The notes: generated by a model not told the origin, from the sequence alone. DNA of 64,000 bases from Patiria miniata (GCF_015706575.1 NW_024037058.1:5201754-5265753); one strand, 5' to 3'; counted from the stretch's first letter, positions 10,552-21,742 are shown. Numbers and translations are program-made.

Positions 10552-12840
10552 ACTATCACTGAAAAAGAACTTTAAAGTTCATTCCCTCAAATAACATTCT
10601 ACAGTACTGTATATTTGGTTTATTTGTAAGGTCTGTGGTCCCTGTATTTGTTGAACTTAACTCCAATACCTTAAACACTCCCGCATTGGAAACTTGTGCA
10701 CTTTAACACTCCAGCCTACTTCCTAAAAAATCCTAGATCTGGCCTAATAGTAAGAGTAAAGGCATGACCTTTCACATTACTTGCAAATAGCGCAGTGCAC
10801 ATTTTCAAAGTATTACAAACGAGAGGGAAAGTACTACCACGAGAGGCAATTCAATTTTGTGTTTCCAAGTATAAGATATAACACTGCTCCTGTATAAAAT
10901 GTAAACATTTCCTTAAATTTTGTTATTCGATTTTTCAATTATTGGGAAAATTGTTGTGATTTTATAAATGCAACTTATTTTCGAACGAGAAAGATTTTGC
11001 ACCTGAGCTGTGTACACGAGACAAAAGTAAACACTCAAAAGCAACTAGACGAAAAATGTGTGATTTTGAACTAAAGTGATAGTTCAAAAGTAAATCAGAT
11101 GCAATCTCTTGGTTGTCTCTTTCACAGTACTTTCTGAGTGCCTTATCGAATTAATATTAGTTTCAATACATTTACAACCAAGTTGAAAAACCAAAATGAA
11201 AACCTTGTGTATTCTACTGCAATGATACATGGATGTTTGTGAATGTAGTTAGTATGATAGATGTACATTTGTAAACTGAAATCTTTTTTTTTTTGCCTTT
11301 CTCAAATGTGATTTTTTAAATACTACAATAGAAGATGCATTTGGAACATTCTTTGAATTTTGGGTCCACTTTTTCCTGTCCCTGTACATCTGGCATCTAC
11401 GATTTTGTAATAGAAGACAGTGTTGGAGGTCTCGACCAGAGTACTGGTCTCTAGACTAGCCTCAACAAATATTAATTAGTTTAAAGTAATTTTTCATACG
11501 ACTTGAATTACAAATTATACATTGCAGAGGTTACAGGGACAGGAAAATGTCAAGTCAGACTTTGGACCCAATATGTATAGAATGATCTACTTGTTCTGTA
11601 CCATTACAATAATAGTTCAGTTTCTTCCATAATTGATCAAAGCTTTTGCTTTTTCGAATAAGTATTGGTTTGCTAAATGCTGATAGACCAAGTAGTCTAA
11701 ATGAAGCAATGAGCATTTGCTTTAATTACAGAATATCTCTCCAAGAGAATGCAGCTTCCATGACAAAAATGGCATTTCAGCCAAGATCCAAAGTCTGTTA
11801 TTTTACCAATCAGCATCTCACATACATTTCAACTGCATTTTCCACTGGGCATGCATGACCCCTAGGGTTATTTCCATACATAATGAGGGCTGCCTATTTT
11901 ACACCGATGATGCGACTCAAAAATATATCTTTGTATTTTATCATTTATAGACCACTTAATTTGGAAGCCGTTGTTATTGTATCGATAGTTAGTTCATTCA
12001 CTGTATATTTTGTCGAAATTTTTAAAAACGTTTTCTGAGAACATAGCTCAACAGTGATTTCATGAAACAACCATCTTTTCTCAGATGTTGTGTGCTTACA
12101 TGTAGGGCCATTTTGTCTTTGACAAAAACATAACTTCAGATGTTTCCCCAACATTCATACTTGTACATAACGGTGGAGGGGTTTATCAAGTAATCAGATT
12201 TGTGAACACATTTTCACTTGATGTTCTTTATCTCTTGATTGACCCCATTGGAATATTGTCCAAAGGACTCTTAAAATATAATGAGTACGTAACTACGATC
12301 TTAGAAAATTAGTCAGGTTTGTTGAGGTCTGGTACCATGTATCGTAACCAATAAAGAAACCCACTAAAACAATACTGTTGAGTCAGCTTTTAAAAGTGCT
12401 CATTTTTCTCAAAACAAAAAAATGTAGCCAAAAGAAATCTATTGTATGTTAAAGATTGCCTCGTGGGGTTTCACGTTAAGTATTTTATTGCCCGTGAAAA
12501 CTTCAAATGTCCTGAACAAGCCAAACTCAGAATTATTTTGGTACCTTAGCAACCGCTTGTGACAAGGAAAAAACCACCACTTGGATTTTTTTACCCGAAA
12601 CGAATTGCTAACAATAGCATTTGTAGGGCATGCTAAATACAAACAAAATATTTAAAGTAAATATTTCTTTACATTACACATGTCAAACAGTTAACAAGAC
12701 ACCTGACATCTAACAAGAGAATCCCCTGGATGCCAGGGCCGACATAGTATGGTTGCTGAGGGCGCAGTCAAGTTCCCGCTGCAACTATAGATAAATTATA
12801 AATATCACACACTGTATGGGAGTGAAACGTACATGATCTG
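10552..12840. repeat. Array-unit 3' flank after TRIM-A
   Basis: Noncoding DNA that recurs, in the same order, after TRIM-B (19695-20520 then 25368-25860), TRIM-C (32545-36480 with interruptions), TRIM-D (49563-51660) and partly TRIM-E (63725 onward). It starts with AAGAACTTTAAAGTTCATTCC and includes CACTTTTTCCTGTCCCTGTA near 11369. Small open frames in it are not conserved between copies as proteins. Confidence 0.7.
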
Positions 12841-13960
12841 GAATTTTCTAAACGTACCAGCAGCGATACTAGGGTTAAGCTTCTAGGGAGGCACCTGGTG
12901 GTTCACCAATTGTTTTTTTTTTTATGGGGGGGGGGGGCAGGGGCAAGGAAGGTAACATATATGTTTGTTGTGTGCAATTCAAGACTTCAAATGGAGGGGG
13001 GGGGGGGACGGGACACGTGCCCCATAGTTACACCTTTGAAAGGTACACAGAAATATGGCATTCTACATGTAACATCATATCAGGTTTAACAGTCCCTTAC
13101 ATATTTACAATTCAAACTAGTTACGAACCAATAACAGGTTTGGATGGTATAAACCCCTTTCATTGCCTAATGTTGCAGTCCACTCTTTTCTGAGTAAAAT
13201 TGAAATACAAAATGGTTTTGTAGGAATGAAGCCTTAACACTAGTCCGAGTATCACCCATTGTATCACCCTCTCTGTCTCTGGTCCAATGTCTGACACCTC
13301 TAAGCATGCAAATGTATGCGACCCCGCTTGCCAGTCATGAGTCGGCATGACGTCATTTCATTCTGAAATCTGGACTAAGTTGTTGATTGTTATTTCCTGA
13401 TGCCATGTTTTTGAAATACAGCGGGCATAGATGTAATAAAACCCGACATTGGTTTTCAAAACTGTTTTCAAAGCTGTTAGCATACGCGAACGCTCATTCT
13501 GGGCATGATTGCATGATGTGAACACACAAGAGGGCATTCTCATTACCGGCATCATTTAAAACATTAAGTGATGAGCATTCAAAGTCACAGGACGTTAGCG
13601 CATCACGTAACATATCAATACAGTCCGCTTGACTATTTTTGCTATCACGGTTTACAACATAATAGATGTTGTGTCCAGGTTTCATTAGATGTACATGACA
13701 ATTAACGGATTACAGAAGACCCGACATAAAAGGCGCCCTCTGAATGGTCTCGAGGGCAAGACAGTCTTGTTTTGCATAATTAACCTCAGAATCTGCTCGC
13801 ATATCATAGACCTTTGCTGTGCAAGGGGATTTTCCATAGACTACCTTAGCACCCATCCCCCTACAATTTAGAACAATTCACAATGCAGTGTGAGTGTGCC
13901 AACAAGGGTTTGCCTCAAGAGGCCACTTTTCAACTTAACAGTCTAAGTATACTAACTTCT
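12841..13960. repeat. Array-unit flank with poly-G runs
   Basis: This block recurs at 25839-26750, 36475-37578 and 51650-52690. It begins with a GTACCAGCAGCGATACTAGG-type sequence and has G-runs at about 12926-12938 and 12995-13008. The minus-strand frame at 13685-13494 is not kept open in the other copies, so I do not call it a gene. Confidence 0.6.
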
Positions 13961-13975
13961 ACAAAATGAACTTAC

Positions 13976-14072
13976 CTGTACATGGAAGTACATTGGGAAA
14001 TCTGTTCTTGTTTTTGCAGACAGGTTTCTTGGCTTCCTCACAGTTGACTGCCACTGACATTTCATATAGCAC
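13976..14072 (-). other. Exon-like island resembling a receptor tyrosine phosphatase exon (copy 1)
   Basis: On the minus strand a 97-nt open block sits between a possible acceptor (TGTAG before 14072) and a consensus donor (ACAG/GTAAGT at 13975). It reads in part CEEAKKPVCKNKNRFPNVLP, which resembles the segment at the start of receptor-type protein tyrosine phosphatase domains. Copies lie at 26773-26869 and 40918-41026, all open in this frame. No other catalytic PTP exon (Cys-X5-Arg signature) was found, so it may be an orphan or decayed exon. Confidence 0.45.
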
Positions 14073-14229
14073 CTACATTTCAAAGTGAACAAATTGACAG
14101 ACAACACACATTACATTGCTTTTTCTCTCTCGAGCTCGGACTTCAATTACAAATCAAGTTATCTTTGGCTGACTTAATATTTTGCATATTCATTCTTCAG
14201 CAAATGCATGGACAACATAGCCATACACC

Positions 14230-14420
14230 AGTATGGCAGAAATATAGAACCGAGTCTGTGACTCGGACTTGAGTTTGACTTACGCTGCAAATTCTCAGAC
14301 TCAACTTCAAGTTACAATGGCTGATGACTCAAACTCGGCTCTCATGACTCAACTCATGACTCAGACTTGACATCGGGACATGTCACTGGTTAGTCACATT
14401 TCACTGACTCAACGAAACAT
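14230..14420. repeat. GACTCA-rich degenerate simple repeat
   Basis: The motif GACTCA/GACTTGA recurs irregularly through the block. The equivalent position in the next unit (27030-27200) has the same pattern. A larger block with the related GAGTC motif lies at 54430-54680. Confidence 0.6.
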
Positions 14421-14676
14421 TTTTGGCAAAACTGTCTATTAATACATTTAGCTATTGCTGATCGAGTGCAAAATTTTGTTTGTTGTCAGTAACAATTGGT
14501 TGAAATAAAGCCCTTGTATTCTGATACATTGTGTTTTGCAGATACAAAAAGGGGAAGATCTGATAACCTCATTTGAAATTCTATAGCCTACAGAAATTCT
14601 TGCACTTTTTTTTTGACATTTAAAGTCCTGAGTTCTTGAAACATCACTGAGTCAAACTTTTACCCCAAAGTCACCT

Positions 14677-14745
14677 GGGATTTCTCCACAGGGTCTTGCT
14701 TGTCTATCTGTTTTTGCAGTGTGGTAATGGTGTTCAGTAGTGACT
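14677..14745 (-). other. Minus-strand exon-like island (copy 1 of 3)
   Basis: Between a possible acceptor (GGGTCAG) and a donor (CCCAG/GTGACT) there is a 69-nt open block that reads SLLNTITTLQKQIDKQDPVE, an amphipathic-helix-like peptide. The block recurs at about 27455-27520 and 53985-54055. The donor is lost in the second copy. No protein family is assigned. Confidence 0.3.
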
Positions 14746-15044
14746 GACCCAATAAGCACCAACCTTAGCCGGTCTGGTGAGCGTCATGTGTCACATATCA
14801 GCGTTGCTGACCACACGGTCTTGGTCCTTCTAGAGGGGGTGTTGGTGTCAGAACCCCAGGAGCTAGAATCGTCTCACCATGAGCCTAGGACCTGGGGAAA
14901 TGGGAGGGGGAGAATACAACATCAAATTTCACTGATAAAATACTGAAACTATAGTCACCCATGGTTATTTTTGTAAACAGTTTTGCACATATTTCATGTT
15001 GTTTGAATGTTTAAACATTTAGCCAACATTATCAGGCTGCTGCT

Positions 15045-15180
15045 GACAATGCCAAGAACTCAATTTACATTCTCCTGGATCAGAATCTCCTTGTCATTCT
15101 TCGGTTGGATAAAATCATCCTCCTTAGTGACTTCATATACAGATCTTGTATAGGGACCACATACACAGTCTGGAGTGGCA
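15045..15180 (-). other. Minus-strand exon-like island (copy 1 of 2)
   Basis: One minus frame reads TRSVYEVTKEDDFIQPKN, then DKEILIQENV. The copy at 27840-27990 keeps the same frame, and several of the differences are third-position changes. It precedes the islands at 14677 and 13976 in minus-strand order, so the three could be exons of one decayed gene. The family is not recognised. Confidence 0.3.
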
Positions 15181-15299
15181 TCATCAACAAGCATGCAGAT
15201 GAAACGACCGATTGCGTAAACTCAACCTGCATGCTGATTGAGACCTCACCAAACCCACTACCTATGTCAGATGTCCGATAAGGTTAGCCCTATTTTTTA

Positions 15300-16250
15300 A
15301 TAAAACCTCAACACTCTGAATATTTTCAGCATCCATAGCAAAAATAAAGTGAAAGAATTCATTCAAATTTCTAATTCAGAAAATACAACTTCTTAGGAAA
15401 TTTTGCATGCATTCAGGTGTAGCTCACGATGGAAGAAGTCCAGTATTTCAGATGTTGATGGAGATATATAAACCCATCAGATTTCTTCATTTAACTCTTG
15501 CAGGAATCTGGATGTTAATCTGGCAAAATCCTATTTAATTTCTATTTAAACTAGGTTTTTACCCTTTTTTCTGCTAGATAATTGGTAAAAATACTCTATT
15601 TTTCAAACTGCATACTATTTTTCGTCTATTTTATTTCAATTATCCTTTCTAAAATTTATTCAGTTGTATTTTTTGCTTATTTCATGTATGTAAAGGACTG
15701 CTAAAAAAATGCTCATTTATCAAATGTAGGCAAATGATTGTGCATTACCACCATGTGTGCACATTTCCAACATGAGAGATCATCTGCCATATGGATTTCT
15801 ATGCTTTACATGTACGTGTATATTAAGTTGTAACCATTGTTTGGATACTATTTTTATTTAAATGGCATCCTATTTTTTTTAATAGCAACCTATTTTACCA
15901 CAAAATTTTTTTACTATTTATTTCCCCTCTTTTTTGGGTGGTGGCGAAATGCAATGGAAAAAAATAGATTAAACAAAATATATTTTATTCAACAGGAATT
16001 TAAAGAAAAAAAATCTCCCTTTGTTTTTCAACCCAAGTGAGCAAATAGATTGCTGTAGAACAAAACTAAATTAACACTAAAACATTATTTTCAGGCTGAA
16101 ATTTGAAAATCACCTGGGCTGCTTACTGCACAAATAGCATTTGTCTTCTGATTCTATTTTTGTGGGGTCACCGGGGTCATGGAAACACTGACTGATATCT
16201 CTACACAGGAAACCTGCACCGGATGTGAGCAGAAAGTATCCGGTACAGTT
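15300..16250. repeat. AT-rich intergenic block shared with the TRIM-C unit
   Basis: This block matches 28050-29005 with only scattered substitutions over nearly 1 kb, showing a recent duplication of the B/C units. The 67-residue open frame at 15837-16040 has no ATG (it starts with TTG) and is very rich in Phe/Tyr from T-rich DNA, so it is not called as a gene. Confidence 0.65.
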
Positions 16251-16259
16251 CATGTATAC

Positions 16260-16440
16260 ACGGACTCCAACAGCTTCTTAAAATAGAACTGGGAATTTAC
16301 GCACTGTGTGTAATGATAGTTCAACATTCATGTTCATGTACAGTGTATTGCATTCACATCAAACTGTGTAAACTACAGATACTGCAACATCTTTCAGAAG
16401 GATAAGTTTGAATTTCTTTCTAAAACTAACTTCAATTCAG
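16260..16440 (+). other. Candidate class II noncoding leader exon of TRIM-B
   Basis: A conserved block ends in a strong 5' splice site, TTCAG/GTAAGTG (GT at 16441). The same block and donor are kept before TRIM-C (donor 29205) and before TRIM-E (donor 56176), but not seen before A or D. Its start is approximate. It would splice to the acceptor at 17555-17556. Confidence 0.45.
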
Positions 16441-17166
16441 GTAAGTGTATTTCATGTTGTTCACGTATTTAATTAATGACATTTGTTAAGAATCATGGAA
16501 TAATATGCCAGTTTGTGCAGCACTGATCTCACCAAAGAGAGAGTCAATGCTCGAATGCATAATACTCTTAGATCTGCACAAACACTTTGTGTTCAGTCTA
16601 CCTAGAGAGGACTTAAAATATCCTCGATCCTACATTTGAATCTCAAATGAAAGTTCAAAAGTTGAACAAAGAACTTGATAAAGTGGAGTTTGAACCTATA
16701 TGACCTGCAGTTTACCATACTGACACTCTACTAACTGAGCTATCGCGGACCAGCCCTATGGTGGCGGTTCCTCAATTTGAAATTGTCTTTGTTCAAGGGG
16801 CACTAGTCAGAAGTCGTGGATAGGTTGAAGCCATGTAGCCAGGGATCATGCCCAAACTCACATTCGCAATGGTGCAAACCCTGGCAATAGCAAACAAATA
16901 TTATTCATAGCAGATATGGCTCTTTGTTTCAAACTATAAAATAAACTAAACATTTGGGAAACTATGTAGGTACGTTGAAATGAATTAAAATTGTTGAACA
17001 TTTTAAACCAGGAGCTGTGATGAACATAATGCTAATTTGTGCTAATAAACCTAATTGTAACTAAAATGGCCAAAAATCATTTTACCTCCACTTTTGTCTA
17101 TTAATTCAGGGGAATAACTAAGGGTAAAATTTTGGGGGGCTAAAAACAATTTTGGGGGGGTTAAAG

Positions 17167-17364
17167 ACCTGGGCGTCGCCAGGATTTTTTTTCCGTGGGG
17201 GGGGGGGGGGGGGGGCAAAGCAAATTTTCCCCAAAAATTCCTCAACTTTTTCTTTATCTTCTCAATTTATCATTTTTCCGAACATGAGTAGGGGAGCATT
17301 TGCCCTCCCCCATCAAATTAACAGCAATATGGCTTCGCACCTCTTTTTTCCTTTTTTTCACCCA
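17167..17364. mobile_element. Truncated G-tract TIR element in the TRIM-B intron
   Basis: The left end, TGGGCGTCGC, followed by a long G-run, matches the element at 29928-30211 in the TRIM-C intron. The C/G-run right end present there is deleted here. It lies within about 230 nt of the TRIM-B start codon, just upstream of the splice acceptor. Confidence 0.5.
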
Positions 17365-17591
17365 TGGTTAAACAGTGGGGCCACCAATCGCAAGTGCCTC
17401 CCTGCACATTGGAGTTATGTCAATGTTTTGAATTACTTACATATTACGTAAACCCAAGAACTGAGAAAACAAAACATGTTGACAATGTTTGAGATGATTA
17501 ATAGGATCATTTTATAGATTGAAGTGAACCTTTGACACTTTTATCCATTTTCTTAGGTTAAAAACAACACTTGGTTCTTCAAGAAGTCAAG

Positions 17592-19622
17592 ATGGCATCT
17601 AGTGTTACAGCTCAATCAGACTTGGAGAAGGTTAGTGTGGATCATCTGGAATGCTCCATCTGCACCAACCGTTTCAGGCAGCCCAAACTGCTGGACTGTT
17701 TGCATAGTTTTTGCCTACAATGCCTCCACGACCTCAGACAGAGCCAAGATCCTAGTGGTACAAAGCTGACATGTCCTCTGTGCACACATGAAACCATGTT
17801 GAAAGGGTCTGGGGTTGCTGATCTCCCTAATAACTTTGCATTCAGTGCCCTGGTGGAGGAAGTTACAATGCAGGAAAAGCTACTGGAAGGTCAAGGGTCA
17901 AAAATTAAATGTCAAAACTGTGATGAGGAGAATCAGGCAGTTTCGAGATGCATGGACTGTGATAATTTCCTGTGTGAAGAATGTCAAAAGGCACATGCAC
18001 GTATGGCTGTCATGAAATCTCATAAAATCTATACACTGGCTCAATTTCAATCAGGAGAGATTGTCTACAAGAGTAAACTAAGAGAAGAAGTTCCCAAATG
18101 TGGCAAGCATCCAGATCAGAATCTCAATGTCTACTGCAACACATGCCAGCAAGTCATATGCACAACTTGCTCTGTGCTTGATCATGCAAAACACACACTC
18201 ACTGGATTACCTGAGGCAGTAGAAAAATGTGAGAAGAAGGTCACAGAAATGGTCCGAAAAAGTGAGAGAAGAAAAACAGAATTGGGCACCACCATAGAAG
18301 ACACATGCAAATCTTGCAAAGAGCTGGAAACCATGTTTGCCAAAACTCAAAAGAAAATCTCCAAAAAGGCTCAACAGAAGATTACAAAGCTCCAACAGGA
18401 GATTACAAAGCTCAAACAGGAGGTTGCAAAGATCCAAAAGGAGATAACAAAGATCCAAAAGGAAGAAAAGAAACTGTTAAAAGAGACAGACATGATTTAT
18501 AAAGACAAACTCAAAGCTTTTGAAGCTGTTCAAGCAACCAACAGGAAAGAGGTGACACAGACAGAGCACAAGCTGGAGGAGGTCAAACAACTCATGAATC
18601 AAGCAAGTTGCTACGAGATTCTTGAACTTCAGCAGAAGCTCTTGCATAACCTCAGTGAATTGACAGGGAAACAGCCACAGCAAGTTCCTGACAAGTTGAC
18701 CTTCATGGATTTTGAAGAAGGTGAGAGGTCACTTGGGAGACTCATTCTGAAAGAAGAGCCAAAGGCTGCAGCAAAGCAATCACCAAGACCTGCAAGATCA
18801 TGTGTTAAGGAGAAATGGAAATTGAAGACTGAATTCAAAAAAATTGGATTGATAATTGATTCAATATTTTCATGTAAATTGCTTGTTTCAGCTCTCTCCA
18901 ACAATGAAATACTTGCACTCCGTAGATTTTTTGGAATCAGTGCACTATTCACAGTTTCAATGCCCAATGGTCAACATACACCATCTCCTATCCCACAAAG
19001 GCTACAAATCAGTGGCCTCACTGATGATGTAAGGTGTATTGCAGTGAGCAGGGATGACAAGCTCCTTGCTGTAGATGGTCAAGTAGTCAAGGTCTTCAAC
19101 AAGCAACATCAGCTCCTCCATCAGTTCACACCAGGTAGAGGGTCAGACAGCCAACCAACATGCCTTGCAGTGGATGACAGCAATCTGATAGCAGTGGGTT
19201 ATAAAGAAAAGAAGGAGATATCTCTACACAACCCAGATGGATCCCTCATCAGGAGACTGCCTGCTCCAATGATTGGAGGTTATCTGACAATGTACAATCA
19301 CCGCCTTATCTACACAAACTATGGCAAGAAAAGGTTGGTATGTGTAGACTACTATGGTGCCAGTGTATTCTCAGTAGACATGACCAGCAACATACAGGGG
19401 GGTAATTGGCACCCTGATGGTGTGTGCTGTGACAGTGATGGCAGCATCTATGTTGTTGTGTATGGATATCCAACAGGTGACATTCTGCATTACAGTCCTG
19501 ATGGCAAGTACATTGGATGGGTGATCAAGGGATGTGATGATCCACGTGGCATGACATTTACATCAGGTGGTGAGCTGGTAGTGGCTGCAGGAGATTCTGT
19601 ACAGGTCTATCACCGAGTGTAA
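17592..19622 (+). CDS. TRIM-B: RING/B-box/coiled-coil/NHL-like E3 ubiquitin ligase
   Basis: Predicted 676-residue paralog of TRIM-A. The RING (residues 21-64), B-box 1 and B-box 2 have all zinc ligands. The coiled coil contains four consecutive 7-residue units (residues 264-291; DNA 18381-18464) of the form (I/V)-(T/A)-K-(L/I)-(Q/K)-(Q/K)-E, against one unit in A and E and three in C. The NHL-like propeller follows, with a divergent first segment (about residues 413-465). ATG 17592 lies 35 nt after the acceptor TTCTTAG. The frame open back to 17571 begins with TTG and is not used here. Its flanks are nearly identical to those of TRIM-C, so the two arose by a recent unit duplication. Confidence 0.9.
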   Translation: MASSVTAQSDLEKVSVDHLECSICTNRFRQPKLLDCLHSFCLQCLHDLRQSQDPSGTKLTCPLCTHETMLKGSGVADLPNNFAFSALVEEVTMQEKLLEGQGSKIKCQNCDEENQAVSRCMDCDNFLCEECQKAHARMAVMKSHKIYTLAQFQSGEIVYKSKLREEVPKCGKHPDQNLNVYCNTCQQVICTTCSVLDHAKHTLTGLPEAVEKCEKKVTEMVRKSERRKTELGTTIEDTCKSCKELETMFAKTQKKISKKAQQKITKLQQEITKLKQEVAKIQKEITKIQKEEKKLLKETDMIYKDKLKAFEAVQATNRKEVTQTEHKLEEVKQLMNQASCYEILELQQKLLHNLSELTGKQPQQVPDKLTFMDFEEGERSLGRLILKEEPKAAAKQSPRPARSCVKEKWKLKTEFKKIGLIIDSIFSCKLLVSALSNNEILALRRFFGISALFTVSMPNGQHTPSPIPQRLQISGLTDDVRCIAVSRDDKLLAVDGQVVKVFNKQHQLLHQFTPGRGSDSQPTCLAVDDSNLIAVGYKEKKEISLHNPDGSLIRRLPAPMIGGYLTMYNHRLIYTNYGKKRLVCVDYYGASVFSVDMTSNIQGGNWHPDGVCCDSDGSIYVVVYGYPTGDILHYSPDGKYIGWVIKGCDDPRGMTFTSGGELVVAAGDSVQVYHRV

Positions 19623-20520
19623 GGACAGATTAGTTCAACTGGGGCTATCCAGGTATCCACCAACCACTTCCATCAGACATCGAGCATTGTTATCACTGAC
19701 AAAGAACTTTAAAGTTCATTCCCTAAACAACATTCTACAATACTGTATATTTGGTTTATTGCTAAGGTCTTTGGTCTCTGTATGTGTTGACTCTCATACC
19801 TCAACCACTTCCCCTTTGGACAATCTTGGACTTCAACACCCAGCCTACTTCCTATGAAATCCTAGATCTGGTGGCCCAATAATGAGAGCAAACGAATGAA
19901 CCTTCACTATGTTTTCAAATAGGGATGAGTGCACATTTTAAAAATATAACAAACGAGAGGCAAAGTATTACCACAAGAGGCAATTCAATTTTCTCAGATT
20001 CATCTCAGCAAATACAAAGTAAATGTATGATGTGTTTTCCAAGTATAAGATATAACCCTGCTACTGCGTAAAATGTAAACATTATTTAAATTTTGTTATT
20101 CGATTCTTCAATTACATTGGGAAAATTGTTGAGTTTAAATTAATGCAACTTACTTTTGAATGAGACAGATTTTCCAACTCCGCGTACAAAAACCAGAATA
20201 AATACTCAAAAGCAACTGAATGAAATGTGTGTGATTTTGAACTATAAGCGAGAGTTGAATAGTAAGTTACATGCAATCCCTTGGTTGTCTCTTTCACAGT
20301 GCTTTCTGAGTGTCTCATCAAATTGATATTAGTTTCATTACATTGACAACCAAGTTGGAAATGAAAACCTTGTGCATTCTACTGAAATGATACATGGATG
20401 TTTGTAAATGTGGTTAGTATGATGGATGTACATTTGTAAACTGAATTTTATTCTCTTTTTTCGCCCTTCTTAAATGTGATTTTTTTAAATACTACAATAT
20501 AAGATGCATTTGGAACATTA
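19623..20520. repeat. Array-unit 3' flank after TRIM-B, first part
   Basis: This part matches 10552-11350 and 32545-33350. It is cut at TTTGGAACATT (about 20520) by the DIRS-like insertion and resumes at AATTTGGGGTCCAC (about 25371). No gene is seen. Confidence 0.7.
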
Positions 20521-20734
20521 CACTCAGACACGAATACATGTACAATCAAAACATCATTAACCAATATATTGGATTTGCCGCAGCCTGAATGTGTTTATTA
20601 AATCTTCATGCCAAATCAAAGCATGTTTTGTTTTCCGTTTTACCATACGCACCACCAAATAAATAGACGGCCAGATACCAGTCTTTCATTGCTGAAATCC
20701 TTTGGGCAAACTGACTCTTACAAACCATTGGGTT

Positions 20735-20850
20735 GATCAGGCCCACCGAACCTGGGGTACATAACCGGGCCCCCACTCCGGATCCACTTTAAACCGTACC
20801 TGGGGTAATAACGGTCCCCCACTCCGAAAACCACCTGTGGTATATCCACG
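20735..20850. repeat. Imperfect direct repeat near the 3' end of the DIRS-like element
   Basis: A roughly 45-50 bp unit built on ACCTGGGGTA ... GGCCCCCACTCCG occurs about twice, with a shorter third trace. Repeats near one end are typical of the split direct repeats of DIRS/Ngaro elements. I could not match this unit to the other end of the element by eye. Confidence 0.4.
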
Positions 20851-21211
20851 CCCCTTCTAAATTGCTCCGAAATTGATAGGACACTTGTAGAAACTTTTAA
20901 AGTAATTGCCTTAATTGAAACACAAAGTTCGCTGGCATAAATAACTTGAATGCTTCGCGGTCGGAACCGACTTCGTGGAAGCAAACCCTAGCCGGCACAG
21001 GCTGGGTTATTGTTGTAAAGGTTTGGAATTAAACGATTATAAATCAATGTCAACACATTTCACTGGACAGGCTCAGCGACCCTGGAATATGGCTTGCCGA
21101 ACCCTGTCCCACGACCACAGTCGCGCCACCCGCGCACTAGGGCGCGGCCCAAGGGACGAAGGACAGCCACCCCAAAGCGAGCAGTCCAGGGAAATGACAA
21201 TGTAGTCACCT

Positions 21212-21742
21212 TTAATAGTAAAAACTACGCAAAAGACCAATTATGCAAGACTGCAGGTTGTCCCTAAATAACCGAGTACCTTCCGGGGACAAATTAACTC
21301 CATCAAAGTGGAAAAGCTGAGAAGGACATGACTCAAACTGAGGATGATGGAAAATGTACGCATTCAGTCTGTAAGCCATAGCCCTGGCCCATTTATTCAA
21401 TGTGAGCCGTTTTTTATTGATACTGGCATTGGACTGTGCGCCGTAATAAAAGAGCCTTGGTAGAATATCGGACCAAACCAGGCAGACAGATGGATAACGA
21501 GTCCTGAACTCTTCCATGAGTAACCTAATACGCTGGCGCATACAAAAAGTATCAATGGAAACAAGGTCATTAGTGCCTAGGTGTATTACTACGACAGTAG
21601 GAGCCACGCCATGAGCCAAAGCATCAAGGCGGCTTAACAGTGGGAGAAAATTGCCTATCCCTGCCCCACCTTTTCCCATCCAGTGAATTTGTGCCTCGCA
21701 ATCCATGTTCGTCTGAGCTCTGCGAATAATAGAATCACCCAC
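21212..21742 (-). CDS. SGNH/GDSL hydrolase-like ORF of the DIRS-like element
   Basis: The 176-residue frame shows block I GDSIIRR (residues 2-8), a Gly-rich block II (GKGGAGIG, 23-30), block III HLGTND (54-59) and a C-terminal DGVNLSPEG (147-155). SGNH enzymes are serine esterases with a final DxxH motif; here the His position is Asn150 (codon AAT). The listed start codon is GTG. The frame stays open upstream to a TAA at about 21811, with no ATG before the GDS block. A pyrimidine-rich stretch ending TGTACAG (AG at 21758-21757) could be a splice acceptor, so the domain may be reached by splicing. The function in the element is unknown. Confidence 0.7.
   Translation of the reverse strand: MGDSIIRRAQTNMDCEAQIHWMGKGGAGIGNFLPLLSRLDALAHGVAPTVVVIHLGTNDLVSIDTFCMRQRIRLLMEEFRTRYPSVCLVWSDILPRLFYYGAQSNASINKKRLTLNKWARAMAYRLNAYIFHHPQFESCPSQLFHFDGVNLSPEGTRLFRDNLQSCIIGLLRSFYY

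Noticed and set aside
14677..14790. Possible P-loop GTPase remnant on the minus strand (LVLIGSV next to SLLNTI)
   Set aside because: The two peptides lie in different frames and the Gly-Lys-Ser core is absent. The resemblance is too short to support a GTPase call.
15837..16040. 67-residue open frame conserved at 28601-28804
   Set aside because: It starts with TTG, is made largely of Phe/Tyr/Leu from T-rich DNA, and is no more conserved than the noncoding DNA around it.
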